From Pseudomonas vlassakiae (GTDB taxonomy: Bacteria; Pseudomonadota; Gammaproteobacteria; Pseudomonadales; Pseudomonadaceae), in the NCBI RefSeq assembly GCF_014269035.2, contig NZ_JABWRP020000010.1, positions 62,001-126,000 of the forward strand: 64,000 bases of DNA, given 5' to 3'. The translations under genes were made by a program, and so were the position numbers. Every line of letters begins with the position of its first letter. Position 1 is the stretch's first letter. Shown in pieces: positions 45,063-53,737 of this stretch. The notes below the pieces were generated by a model. That model ran no database searches, was not told the origin of the DNA, and saw only the letters and a program-made list of their open reading frames with translations.

Positions 45063-47472
45063 AGTCAGCCAATTTGTAAGCGATGATGTAATCGCCCATC
45101 TTGGTGCCCAGCGAGCCATGGCCGCCGGCGACAATCAGTACGTACTGCTTGCCGTCCTTGCCGGTATAGGTCATTGGTGTGGCCTGGCCACCTGCTGGCA
45201 GGCGCGCCTTCCACAGTTCCTTGCCGTTGTTCACGTCATAGGCGCGCAGGTACTGGTCGAGGGTGCCACTGAGGAAGCCGACGCCACCTGCGGTGACAAT
45301 CGAACCGCCCATGCTGGGTACGCCCACCGGCATGCCGATCGGCACCGGGGTGCTGTCACGGGTAGTACCGTTCTTGCGCTTCCATACCACCTTGTTGGTG
45401 AACAGGTCGATGGCCGCCACGTAGCCCCAGGCCGGCGCCTGGCAAGGGATGCCGATTGGCGACATGAACGGGTGCATGGTCACTGCGTAGGGCGCGCCGG
45501 TATTCGGCTGCACACCGCTGGTCTCGCTTTCGCGCTTGCTCCCGGCAGCCACCTGCTCACGCGGCACCATCTTCGACACGAAGGCCATGTAGTTGGGCGA
45601 GGTGAACAGCAGCTGGCGTACCGGGTCGACCGACACGCTGCCCCAGTTGAATACGCCGACGTTGCCTGGGTAGACCAGGCTGCCCTGTTCGGACGGCGGG
45701 GTGTACTGGCCCTCGTAGCGCAGCTCGCGGAACTGGATGCGGCACAGCATCTGGTCGAACGGGGTGGCGCCCCACATGGCCTGCTCGGTCAGCTCAGGGC
45801 CAAGCAGGTTGAGGTCAGAGCGGGCCTGGGTCGGTGCGGTGTGGTCACCCTTGACCGCGCCTTGCGGAACCGGGATCTCGCGAATCGGCACGATCGGCGT
45901 GCCGTCGCGGCGGTCGAGCACATACAGGCTGCCCTGCTTGGTCGGCACGATGATCGCTGGCTTGATCTCGTCCTTGGTCTTGAGGTGCACCAGGGTCGGC
46001 TGGCTGCCGACGTCCATGTCCCACAGGTCGTGGTGGGTGAACTGGTAGTTCCAGCGTGCCTTGCCGGTGGCAAGGTCCAGGGCAACCACGCCGGCACTGT
46101 ACTTCTCGGCGCCTGGGGTGCGGTCAGCGCCCCACTGGTCAGGGGTCTGGTTGCCCAGCGGCAGGTAGACCATGCCCAGGTCCTCGTCGACACTGGCCAG
46201 CGACCACATGTTGGCCGAGTTGCGGCTGTACATCTTGCCGGGCGCCAGTGGCTTGGTGTCGTCCGGGTTGTTGCTGTCCCAGTTCCATACCAGGCGGCCA
46301 TCGTGCACGTCGTAGGCGCGGATCACGCCGGACGGTTCGTTGGTCGACTCGTTGTCGGTCACATGGCCACCGATGATCACCAGGCTGCGGGTGATCGCCA
46401 CGGGCGAGGTGGAGTAGTAGCCGCCTGCGGTGAACGGGCCGATACCGGTGGTCAGATCGATCGCACCCTGGTTGGCGAAGCCTTCGCAGACCTTGCCGTT
46501 GTCGGCGTTGATGGCAATCAGGCGGGCGTCGGCGGTCGGCAGGTAGAGGCGGCGTGGGCAGGCCTGAGCCACGGCCTGGCCGGCGTCGGACACCTTGGGT
46601 GCCGGGCTGCCGTCGCGGCTGACGTAGCTGTTCTCGTCATAGTACGAGACGCCGCGGCAGGTCATGTGGGCGAAGCCTTTGAAAGTGCCGACCGGGGTCT
46701 TGATCTGTGGGTCGTAGCGCCAGATTTCGGCGCCGGTGTCCGGGTCCAGGGCCAGCACCTTGCTGTGGGCGGTGCATGCATAGAGCATGCCGTTGGCTTT
46801 CAGCGGGGTGTTTTCGTTGGTCAGTTCGACCGGGTCGTTGTCGGTCGGCAGGTCACCGGTGCGGATGCGCCAGGCTTCTTCCAGGCGGTAGGCGTTCTGC
46901 GGGGTGATCTGGCGCAGCGGCGAATAGCGGTCGCCGTGCTCGGTGCGGCCATAGGCCTGCCAGTCGCCATCCGGCATGGCCGGTGCGGCGCTGCCCATTT
47001 CGCTGTTGTCGCGGCCGAGTTCGCCAAACACTTCACCCGGGTGAGTGAACTGGCTGCCCAGGGCACAGGCGCCCGAAGCCAGCACGGCGACACTCAGCAG
47101 CGCGGTGTTGGCCTTGGCCGCAGGGCCGCTCAGCGGACGGCGTGCCCACGGCAGCAGCAGCACTACGCCGATGGCGAACCAGATGGCCAGGCGCGGTACC
47201 AGTTGCCACCAGTCCAGGCCCACTTCAAGCATGGCCCATACCGTACTGCCCAGCAGCACCAGGCCATAAAGGCCCAGGGCGAGGCGGCGCTTGGCCAGCA
47301 GCAGGGCGCCCGACACGGCGAAGCCGATACCGGCAATCAGGTAGTACAGCGATCCGCCCAGCTGGCTCAGCTTGATGCCGCCGGCCAGCAGGGCCAGGCC
47401 CATCAGCAACAGCAGCACGCCCATCAGGCGTGGTAGCCAGCGGGTTCCTTGGTTGGCACTGTCAGTGCTCAT
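45061..47472 (-). CDS. gcd: PQQ-dependent membrane glucose dehydrogenase
   Basis: An 803-residue quinoprotein that oxidises glucose to gluconate in the periplasm and passes electrons to ubiquinone. Five N-terminal helices (about residues 12-150) anchor it. The PQQ propeller begins at GDWQAYGRTEHGDRYSPLRQITPQNAYRLEEAWRIRTGD. Motifs include HMTCRGVSYYDE, WNWDSNNPDDTKPL, YQFTHHDLWDMDVGSQP and TPMTYTGKDGKQYVLIVAGGHGS. It is followed by its own terminator and preceded by oprB on the same strand, giving a glucose entry and oxidation unit. Confidence 0.96.
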   Translation of the reverse strand: MSTDSANQGTRWLPRLMGVLLLLMGLALLAGGIKLSQLGGSLYYLIAGIGFAVSGALLLAKRRLALGLYGLVLLGSTVWAMLEVGLDWWQLVPRLAIWFAIGVVLLLPWARRPLSGPAAKANTALLSVAVLASGACALGSQFTHPGEVFGELGRDNSEMGSAAPAMPDGDWQAYGRTEHGDRYSPLRQITPQNAYRLEEAWRIRTGDLPTDNDPVELTNENTPLKANGMLYACTAHSKVLALDPDTGAEIWRYDPQIKTPVGTFKGFAHMTCRGVSYYDENSYVSRDGSPAPKVSDAGQAVAQACPRRLYLPTADARLIAINADNGKVCEGFANQGAIDLTTGIGPFTAGGYYSTSPVAITRSLVIIGGHVTDNESTNEPSGVIRAYDVHDGRLVWNWDSNNPDDTKPLAPGKMYSRNSANMWSLASVDEDLGMVYLPLGNQTPDQWGADRTPGAEKYSAGVVALDLATGKARWNYQFTHHDLWDMDVGSQPTLVHLKTKDEIKPAIIVPTKQGSLYVLDRRDGTPIVPIREIPVPQGAVKGDHTAPTQARSDLNLLGPELTEQAMWGATPFDQMLCRIQFRELRYEGQYTPPSEQGSLVYPGNVGVFNWGSVSVDPVRQLLFTSPNYMAFVSKMVPREQVAAGSKRESETSGVQPNTGAPYAVTMHPFMSPIGIPCQAPAWGYVAAIDLFTNKVVWKRKNGTTRDSTPVPIGMPVGVPSMGGSIVTAGGVGFLSGTLDQYLRAYDVNNGKELWKARLPAGGQATPMTYTGKDGKQYVLIVAGGHGSLGTKMGDYIIAYKLAD

Positions 47473-47499
47473 TTTAGGTTCTCCGTTGTAGGAAGGTGG

Positions 47500-48846
47500 T
47501 CAGAAAGTGCTTTGAATCTTCAGGCCGCCGATCAGCGCGCTGTCGACCTGCGACACCCCGCCCGGATGGCGGATGTATTGCAGGTTCGGGCGCACCGTGA
47601 GCCAGTCGGCCAGGTGAATGCCGTAATAGAGTTCGGCGCTGTATTCGGTGTCTTGCACCGGCAGGTAGCCCGGGTTGTCATAGTCGTCGAGCCCGGCCAC
47701 CTGATTGGCCAGGCGGGCGTTCTTGCGGTAGGCCGGGTTGGCGTGCACGCGGGCGACGGCGAAGCCGATGTCGTCCTTGGCGCGGGCGTCGAAGGGGCCT
47801 TTGTAAACCAGTCCTGCCTGAACATAGTTGTCGATGACATTGGTCTTCTTGTCGTGCACCGTGGCGTTGGCGAACAGGCTCAGGCCGCGCGACTGGTCGG
47901 ACGCCAGCGAGGTGACCTGCTGCTGGGCGCCCAGCCACAAGCCGTGCTTGCTTGAGCTGCTGCGGTAGGCGGCGCCACTGATGGCAGCTGGCTGGCCGTT
48001 ACTGTCCTTGAGAACATCCTGTGCCTTGGCATTACTGTAGTAGTAGCCGACGCGATATTCCCCTTTAAGGTCTTGGAAGCGTGGGCTCCACACCAGTTCA
48101 ATCGGCATCACCGCGCCCTGGGTGCCACTGCCGCTGAGCTTGAAGCCGTTGCCCGATTCCAGGTTGGACGGGTTCTGCTCGTACACACCGACTTGGGCGT
48201 ACAGCTCAGGGGAAAGGTTGTAGCGCACGCGCATGGCCCACTGGCTGACCGGCCAGTTGTACCAGATGCCGCCAACCCAGTTGCCCACCTGCGAGCCGCA
48301 GAAAGCCAGGTTCTGGAAGTCGCAAGGGAAGCTGTTGAAATCCTCGCCTTCGCCGAAACGGCCGACTTTCACGTCCAGGGCACCGTCGAAATATTTCTGC
48401 TTGATCCACATCTGCGTCAGCCGCCAGGTTTCGCCGCGGCCCCAGACCTCCTGAGCCGAGGTGAAGCCGCCGACCCGCGGGTCGTTGATGCGGTCGTTAC
48501 TGATGTTGTCGCCGTGGCGTTCGGTGATGGTCAGTTGCAACTCGGTGTCGTTCCAGCCAAGGATTTTCTCCAGGTCCAGGTGGCTGCCAAAGGTGAACTG
48601 GTCGCTGTAGCGGGCCGTGCGGTCGTGGTTGTAGCCGCCATGCAGGTTGCTGCCCATCTCGCCGGTGTAGCCGAGGGTGAAGTCGTAGCCTTTGTCCAGC
48701 AGCTCGCTGCGGGTGCCGCCCCAGTCGCCGAACATCCACGGGGAGTCCTTGGCGAAGGGTTCGCTGGCGCTGGCCGTGCCTGGCAGGGCGGCGGTGAAAG
48801 CGATGAGGGCAAAGCCGGTGTAGCGGGTTTTGGGCAGTTGGAACAT
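47500..48846 (-). CDS. oprB: Carbohydrate-selective porin OprB
   Basis: A 448-residue outer membrane channel for glucose and related sugars. Signal peptide to GTASA, mature start SEPFAKDSPWMFGDWGGTRSELLDKGYDFTLGYTGE, the OprB signature. The C-terminus ends in Phe (KIQSTF). It lies 27 bases upstream of gcd and is probably cotranscribed. The leader contains AATAATCAAAAA, close to but not a perfect Hfq/Crc motif. Confidence 0.94.
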   Translation of the reverse strand: MFQLPKTRYTGFALIAFTAALPGTASASEPFAKDSPWMFGDWGGTRSELLDKGYDFTLGYTGEMGSNLHGGYNHDRTARYSDQFTFGSHLDLEKILGWNDTELQLTITERHGDNISNDRINDPRVGGFTSAQEVWGRGETWRLTQMWIKQKYFDGALDVKVGRFGEGEDFNSFPCDFQNLAFCGSQVGNWVGGIWYNWPVSQWAMRVRYNLSPELYAQVGVYEQNPSNLESGNGFKLSGSGTQGAVMPIELVWSPRFQDLKGEYRVGYYYSNAKAQDVLKDSNGQPAAISGAAYRSSSSKHGLWLGAQQQVTSLASDQSRGLSLFANATVHDKKTNVIDNYVQAGLVYKGPFDARAKDDIGFAVARVHANPAYRKNARLANQVAGLDDYDNPGYLPVQDTEYSAELYYGIHLADWLTVRPNLQYIRHPGGVSQVDSALIGGLKIQSTF

Positions 48847-49172
48847 GAGATAGCGCTGTCTTTTTGATTATTGAGCAAACGGCAAGCGCACCGAAAAGCG
48901 TGCTCTTCGATGTATATGGCAATAGGGAATGCTGGATGAAGCGATTCAGCTTGCGGCCGGGAGGATATAGGGGAAGTTGTAAGAAAAAAAGACAAATTGT
49001 CGCACTTGATTGTTGCCGATCCAGTAACAGTCTTGGAATAACTGGGGGCGCTTTGCGCCCCTTTCGCGACACAAGGCCGCTCCCACAGGGACGGCGCTGC
49101 CGGTAACTGCGGTGCATAACTTGTGGGAGCGGCCTTGTGTCGCGAAAGGGCTGCAAAGCAGCCCCAGCGACT
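48847..49172. other. Intergenic region with oprB promoter and a large BIME-type repeat
   Basis: The left half (to about 49040) holds the oprB leader and presumably its promoter; no specific regulator site was recognised. The right half is filled by the inverted repeat listed separately. No reading frame or RNA gene is supported. Confidence 0.6.
49045..49164. repeat. 120-bp BIME with 28-bp perfect inverted repeat
   Basis: Arms 49060-49087 and 49122-49149 are exact complements (core TCGCGACACAAGGCCGCTCC). Each arm carries its own outer mini-hairpin: GGGGCGC-TTT-GCGCCCC on the left (49045-49061) and GGGCTGC-AAA-GCAGCCC on the right (49148-49164). It sits just downstream of the zinc receptor gene and is typical of P. 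putida REP pairs. Confidence 0.9.
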
Positions 49173-51212
49173 TCAGAAAGTGGTGCGCAACCCGACTTCC
49201 ACACTACGCCCCGGCGCTGGTGCGATAGCCCGCAGGATCGAACTCGCGTAGCGCACGGTCTGGTCGGTCAGGTTCTCACCGCGCACGAAGGCCAGCCACT
49301 GGCTCTGGCCGATGTCGAAGCGGTAGCCGACGCTGGCCCCGAGGGTGGTGTAGCCATCGGTGCTGGTTTCGTTCTCAGGCTTGCGATGCTGTGATGCGGC
49401 ATGTTGCACATCGACCCGTGCCTGCCAGCGGTCCAGTTCCCAGACCAGCCCGCTGTTCAGCCGCAGCGGGGCAATGCGTGGCAATGGCTCGCCGCTGTCG
49501 AGGTTCTTGGCCCGGGTGTAGTCGCCGGACAACTCCAGCGCGAAGCTGCCATAGCGGTTCTCCAGCAACTTCCAGCGATCCTGTGCCTCGATGCCATAGA
49601 AGCGCGCACGGACACCCTCGTAACGGTACTCGGGCAGCCCGTCATGGTCATGATCGTGGTCGTGATCATCCTCGTCATGGTCATGGCCTTCACGCAGGTT
49701 GCCGGTGCCGATCAGGCCGATGTAGTTACGGAAGTGACTGTAGAACACGCCGACGCTGCCCTTGTGGGTGCCATTGTCGAAGCGCAGGGCCAGATCGCTG
49801 GAAATGGCCTTTTCCTTGTTCAGGCTCGCGTCGCCGACTTCGAATGCGCCGGTGGCGACATGGGCACCATTGGCGTACAGCTCGTAGAAGGTCGGCGCGC
49901 GCTCGGTGTAGCTGAGGTTGGCCGCCAGCGACCAGATCGGGTCGAGCTGGTACACCGCGCCCGAAGACAGGCTGAAGGCATTGAAACTGCTGGCGCTGTC
50001 GGCATCGACGAAGTTCTCGTTACCCTTGGCATCAGGGTCGACCCGAGTATGTTCCATGCGCGCGCCCAGGCTCAGGTTCAGCCGCTCGGTGGCCTGCCAT
50101 TGTTCGAGCATGAACAGCGCCAGGCTGTCGGTGTCGGTGTGCGGGACGAAGGCTTCCTCGCCCAATGCCGAGAATTCGTTGCGACTGACCTGCGCGCCGA
50201 TCACCCCTTCAAGCGGGCCGAGCGGCTGATGACGCGCTTCGATACGGGCTTCGTAGCCCTTGTTCTTGAAGGTGGTATGCACCTCGCCTTCTTCGATCTC
50301 GCTGTGCTCGTAGTCGGTGTAGCCGGCATCGACCTTGACCGAACTGAAGGGGCCGTCCAGGTCACGCAGTTCCGAGGCAAAGGCGTAGTGGTCTTGCTTC
50401 ATGTCCAGGCGCACGCCGGATTCGGCCACCGAACCGTAGTTGCTGTCGTAGCGGCTGTAGGACAGGCCGGCGTAGCCATGCTCCCAGTTGTAGGAGCCGC
50501 CGATCGCGCCACCGTCCTGGCGGCCGTCGCTGTTTTCCAGGCGGTGGCGGCTGCCTGGTGCGTCGGCGTCACGGACCTTGGCGCTCTGCGCGTAGCCGGG
50601 GATGCGCAGGTCGTTGAACTGTCGACTGTTGGCGTCCAGGTGCAAGGCGAAGGTGCCGTCACCGGCTTCCAGCTTGCCGGCGCTGCTGCGGGTGGTGTCG
50701 GCGCCGCCGTAGCGCAGTTCGCCGGCACCGTGGATGCCCTCGATCGGTGAATCGGGGATGCGATTGTCGAAGGTGTTGACCACGCCGCCGATGGCATTGC
50801 CGCCGTAAAGCAGGGCGGCCGGGCCGCGGACGATCTCCACGCGGTCGACCGTGACCGGGTCCAGCGGCACCGCGTGGTCGTAGGACAGCGACGAGGCATC
50901 CAGGGCCCCCACGCCATTGCGCAGGATACGAATGCGGTCGCCGTCCAGGCCACGAATCACCGGGCGGCTGGCGCCAGGGCCGAACCAGGTGGAGGCCACA
51001 CCGGGTTGCTTGTTCAGGGTTTCACCGAGGCTGCCGTGCTGCTGTCGCAGCAGGTCGTCACCTGCAAGGACGGTGCTGGGTGTAGCCACTTGACGATTGC
51101 CTAAGGGGTTGGCGGTGATGACCTGAGGTTCCAGTTCCACGGCCTGGCTGGGTGACGAAGCGAGCCACAGGGCAACAGCGAGGGGGGAGAGACGAAGCGG
51201 GATGTGCAGCAT
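49173..51212 (-). CDS. TonB-dependent receptor, ZnuD-like zinc importer
   Basis: A 679-residue outer membrane receptor. Signal peptide to PSQA, then the plug domain (LEPQVITANPLGNRQVATPSTVLAGDDLLRQQHGSLGETLNKQPGVASTWFG) with RPVIRGLDGDRIRIL and the barrel ending in VGLRTTF. A surface loop is extremely rich in His and Asp (GHDHDEDDHDHDHDHDG, near residue 510), the hallmark of ZnuD zinc receptors. A Zur-type palindrome lies upstream, so expression under zinc starvation is expected. The plug has ITANP in place of a canonical TonB box. Confidence 0.92.
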   Translation of the reverse strand: MLHIPLRLSPLAVALWLASSPSQAVELEPQVITANPLGNRQVATPSTVLAGDDLLRQQHGSLGETLNKQPGVASTWFGPGASRPVIRGLDGDRIRILRNGVGALDASSLSYDHAVPLDPVTVDRVEIVRGPAALLYGGNAIGGVVNTFDNRIPDSPIEGIHGAGELRYGGADTTRSSAGKLEAGDGTFALHLDANSRQFNDLRIPGYAQSAKVRDADAPGSRHRLENSDGRQDGGAIGGSYNWEHGYAGLSYSRYDSNYGSVAESGVRLDMKQDHYAFASELRDLDGPFSSVKVDAGYTDYEHSEIEEGEVHTTFKNKGYEARIEARHQPLGPLEGVIGAQVSRNEFSALGEEAFVPHTDTDSLALFMLEQWQATERLNLSLGARMEHTRVDPDAKGNENFVDADSASSFNAFSLSSGAVYQLDPIWSLAANLSYTERAPTFYELYANGAHVATGAFEVGDASLNKEKAISSDLALRFDNGTHKGSVGVFYSHFRNYIGLIGTGNLREGHDHDEDDHDHDHDHDGLPEYRYEGVRARFYGIEAQDRWKLLENRYGSFALELSGDYTRAKNLDSGEPLPRIAPLRLNSGLVWELDRWQARVDVQHAASQHRKPENETSTDGYTTLGASVGYRFDIGQSQWLAFVRGENLTDQTVRYASSILRAIAPAPGRSVEVGLRTTF

Positions 51213-51245
51213 GGGGATGAGGCGTTCCTTGGCAGATATTTGTGC

Positions 51246-51260
51246 TGTTACAATATAACA
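51246..51260 (-). promoter_or_regulatory. Zur-type operator of the zinc receptor
   Basis: TGTTACAATATAACA is a near-perfect palindrome matching the gammaproteobacterial Zur box core (GTTATA-AT-TATAAC). It lies 34 bases upstream of the receptor ATG, where bound Zur-zinc would cover the promoter. Confidence 0.75.
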
Positions 51261-51375
51261 TTGCTATTTCAGCACAGAGGTTTTGCGCCTGGCCAGCGGT
51301 TTTTCCGCAAGCACTACACATCCCACCCACCACTACACTCGTGTAAGGTGCGCATCTTTCCTACGGAGCACTGGC

Positions 51376-51597
51376 ATGAGCACGGCCCAACACAACGCGC
51401 TGCACGGCAAGACCCTCGAACAGATCCTCACCGAACTGGTGGCGAACTACCAATGGCAGGGCCTGGCCGAACGCGTTGACGTGCGCTGCTTCAAGAGCAA
51501 CCCGAGCATCAAGTCGAGCCTGACCTTCCTGCGCAAGACGCCCTGGGCGCGGGAGAAGGTCGAGCAGTTGTACGTGAAGCTGCAGCGCCAGGCCTGA
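51376..51597 (+). CDS. VF530 family (DUF2132) DNA-binding protein
   Basis: A 73-residue protein from ATG 51376 with CGGAG seven bases upstream. The whole length matches VF530: [58 protein letters not shown]. The structure of this family resembles SAP-type double-stranded DNA-binding folds; its cellular role is not known. The next gene starts two bases after its stop. Confidence 0.88.
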   Translation: MSTAQHNALHGKTLEQILTELVANYQWQGLAERVDVRCFKSNPSIKSSLTFLRKTPWAREKVEQLYVKLQRQA

Positions 51598-51598
51598 C

Positions 51599-52234
51599 AT
51601 GCCACGGCGCCCCTGGCTGACGTCAATGGCATTGCTTGGCTGGTTCGGCCTGGCGGTGCAGGTCTACCTGGTGCTGCTGGCGCGCTGGCAGGAGCAGGCC
51701 AGCCTGATTGGCGGGCTGATCAATCTATTCGGATACTTCACGGTACTGACCAATACCCTGGTGGCGACGGTGCTCAGCTACGCGGCCTTTGGCCGGGAGT
51801 CGGCGGCCAGGCGCTTCTTTCTGTCGCCATCGGTGAGTTCGGCGGTGGCCGCCAGCATCGTGCTGGTGGCCCTTGCCTACAGCGTGCTGCTGCGCCACCT
51901 GTGGCAGCCCGAGGGCTGGCAGTGGCTGGCGGATGAACTGCTGCACGATGTGATGCCGCTGCTGTTTGCCTTGTACTGGTGGTTCGAGGTGCCCAAGGGC
52001 AGCCTGCGGTTCCGGCACCTGATGGTGTGGGCACTTTACCCAGCGGTGTATTTCGCCTATGCACTGTGGCGGGGGCGTGAGATTGGGGCGTATGCCTATC
52101 CGTTCATCGACGTGGCGAGCCTGGGCTACGGGCAGGTGATGCTCAATGCCCTGGGCGTGTTGGCGGGATTCTGGGGAATTGGCCTGGTGTTGCTGGCGCT
52201 GGACCGGTGGCGGGGAAGGTACCGATTGGCTTGA
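51599..52234 (+). CDS. Pr6Pr family membrane protein
   Basis: A 211-residue protein with six membrane helices. Family features include NLFGYFTVLTNTLVA, ELLHDVMPLLFALYWWFEVPKG, MVWALYPAVYFAYALWRG and AYPFIDVASLGYGQVMLNA, as in Pr6Pr/FAR-17a-like proteins. No enzymatic activity is assigned in bacteria. Translation is probably coupled to the VF530 gene. Confidence 0.8.
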   Translation: MPRRPWLTSMALLGWFGLAVQVYLVLLARWQEQASLIGGLINLFGYFTVLTNTLVATVLSYAAFGRESAARRFFLSPSVSSAVAASIVLVALAYSVLLRHLWQPEGWQWLADELLHDVMPLLFALYWWFEVPKGSLRFRHLMVWALYPAVYFAYALWRGREIGAYAYPFIDVASLGYGQVMLNALGVLAGFWGIGLVLLALDRWRGRYRLA

Positions 52235-52236
52235 GC

Positions 52237-52342
52237 TGTACCGGCCTCTTCGCGGGAAAACCCGCTCCCACAGGGATACCACTGACCTTGAGCCTATGCA
52301 GTACCTGTAGGAGCGGGGTTACCCGCGAAGAGGCCAGTGCAG
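52237..52342. repeat. Inverted pair of REP elements
   Basis: REP one contains CCGGCCTCTTCGCGGGAAAA (52241-52260) with its pairing arm to about 52274; REP two runs 52303-52342 in opposite orientation (CCTGTAGGAGCGGGGTTACC onward). It separates the convergent Pr6Pr and flavin reductase genes. Confidence 0.9.
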
Positions 52343-52353
52343 GAGAGCGCTGA

Positions 52354-53112
52354 TCACTCGTCGTCGGCAGTTCCGTCGGCACGCCAGTAAGCGGCGGCTT
52401 TGAGGGCATCTTCGGCCACGCCCTTCTCCAGCAGCAGTGCCTTGGCCTGCCGGGTCAGCGATTTTTCCAGTGCGACCCAGCTGTAAAGCTTGCCTTCGGG
52501 CAGTTCCAGCCCCTTCAGCAACGCCAGCAGATCTTCATCCCGCTTGACCCAGATGACTTCCACCTGCGCCGCGCTCGGCAATGGCTGGCGCTCCTGCTCA
52601 TCTTCGATCTGGATTAGCGCCAGTACGCGACGCCCTGCTGGCAGTTCTTCCAGGCGCCGGCCAATCGCCGGAATCGCCGTTTCGTCACCCACCAGCAGGT
52701 AGCTGTCGAAAATATCCGGTACCACCATCGATGCCCGAGGCCCGGCGATGTTCAGCGTTTGCCCAGGTTCTGCCTGCGCAGCCCAGGTCGAAGCAGGGCC
52801 GTCGCCGTGCAGCACGAAGTCGATGTCCAGTTCGTTGGCCACCAGGTCGATACGGCGCGGCGTGTACTCGCGCATGGTTGGCCGAGCGCCGCCGTCACGG
52901 CCCAGGTTGCGGGCGTCGATGGCTTGCTGCTGCTCGGCAGTTTCCGCGAACAGCAACTTGATGTGGTCGTCACTGCCCAGGCTGGTGAAACCTTGCAGCT
53001 CGGCGCCACCCAGGGTGATGCGGCGCATGCGCGGGGTGAGGTCGGTCACCCGCAGTACCTGCAAGCGACGTTGGCGGATTTCGTGATTGACGCGGTGAAT
53101 GGTGTCACTCAT
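52354..53112 (-). CDS. Siderophore-interacting protein, ferric-chelate reductase (YqjH-like)
   Basis: A 252-residue cytoplasmic FAD reductase that releases iron from ferric siderophores using NAD(P)H. ATG 53112 starts MSDTIHRVNHEIRQRRLQVLRV. The FAD-binding motif is REYTPRRIDLVANELDIDFVLHGDGPASTWA, the FAD_9/SIP signature; the C-terminal domain has LLVGDETAIPAIGRRLEELP and YSWVALEKS, with the SIP domain ending AAYWRADG. It overlaps the PadR gene by eight bases, so the two form an operon like E. coli yqjI and yqjH. Confidence 0.92.
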   Translation of the reverse strand: MSDTIHRVNHEIRQRRLQVLRVTDLTPRMRRITLGGAELQGFTSLGSDDHIKLLFAETAEQQQAIDARNLGRDGGARPTMREYTPRRIDLVANELDIDFVLHGDGPASTWAAQAEPGQTLNIAGPRASMVVPDIFDSYLLVGDETAIPAIGRRLEELPAGRRVLALIQIEDEQERQPLPSAAQVEVIWVKRDEDLLALLKGLELPEGKLYSWVALEKSLTRQAKALLLEKGVAEDALKAAAYWRADGTADDE

Positions 53113-53650
53113 GAGGATTCTCCCTGACTGGATCGGCTGGCCCGGAGGCAATGGCCTTGGCAGTGTCGTTGAGCAGGTTGCGTACCCGTTCGATTTCTTC
53201 CGGTGTCCAGCGGCCGCTGTGCATGTGCAGGGCATGGCGCAAATTGCCGACCGCTTCGTGGATTTCTGGCGGGCGGTCGTGGCCACGCAGGGCGCGCTTG
53301 CTGACTTCGATGCGCATGCGCACGCCATCCAGGGCGACGGCCTGATCGGCCAATGCGGTGCGGCCGGCTGCGGTGATGGCGTACAGGCGTTTGCTGCCAT
53401 GCACCTGGCCACTGATCAGTTCGGCTTCTTCGAGGAAATTGAGGGTGGGGTAGATCACCCCGGGGCTCGGCGTGTAGTTGCCGTCGAACAGGTTCTCGAT
53501 CTGGCGGATCAGGTCATAGCCGTGGCCCGGTTGCTCGCAGAGCATCGACAGCATCAGCAGCTTGAGGTCACCCGGGGCGAACACCCGCGGGCCACGCTCG
53601 CCCCGGGCGGGGCGGCGTTCAAAAGGGTCATGTGCGCCATGGTCACGCAT
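53105..53650 (-). CDS. PadR family regulator (YqjI-like)
   Basis: A 181-residue regulator. The winged helix is LKLLMLSMLCEQPGHGYDLIRQIENLFDGNYTPSPGVIYPTLNFLEEAELISGQVHGSKRLYAITAAGR, typical PadR. A C-terminal helical domain mediates dimerisation. E. coli YqjI is a nickel/iron-responsive PadR repressor of the yqjH ferric reductase; the gene pair here suggests the same logic. The N-terminal His-rich metal arm of YqjI is reduced to MRDHGAHDPF. It probably represses its own operon through the adjacent palindrome. Confidence 0.9.
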   Translation of the reverse strand: MRDHGAHDPFERRPARGERGPRVFAPGDLKLLMLSMLCEQPGHGYDLIRQIENLFDGNYTPSPGVIYPTLNFLEEAELISGQVHGSKRLYAITAAGRTALADQAVALDGVRMRIEVSKRALRGHDRPPEIHEAVGNLRHALHMHSGRWTPEEIERVRNLLNDTAKAIASGPADPVRENPHE

Positions 53651-53667
53651 TAGCAGGCTTCCGCTGT

Positions 53668-53706
53668 TTAGATATATCGCAAGATATTACTCAAGATATA
53701 TCTAAA
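53668..53706 (-). promoter_or_regulatory. PadR operator candidate
   Basis: Exact 12-bp arms TTTAGATATATC (53668-53679) and GATATATCTAAA (53695-53706) around a 15-base spacer that holds a further AGATATT. GATATATC-type dyads are typical PadR/YqjI sites. It lies 18 bases upstream of the PadR ATG. Confidence 0.8.
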
Positions 53707-53724
53707 TACAAGCCTCTAAATGCC

Positions 53725-53737
53725 GATGATTATCATC
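53725..53737. promoter_or_regulatory. Possible Fur box
   Basis: GATGAT-T-ATCATC is a perfect 6-1-6 palindrome close to the Fur core TGATAAT-N-ATTATCA, 75 bases upstream of padR and touching the stop codon of the penicillin-binding protein gene. Fur control would suit an iron-release reductase. Tentative. Confidence 0.45.

Noticed and set aside
45118..47436. Plus-strand 772-codon frame over gcd
   Set aside because: Same artefact, opposite gcd; composition typical of antisense frames.
49630..49690. Short tandem-like repeat resembling a CRISPR or microsatellite
   Set aside because: It is the coding run for the His/Asp-rich loop of the zinc receptor, in frame and without spacers.
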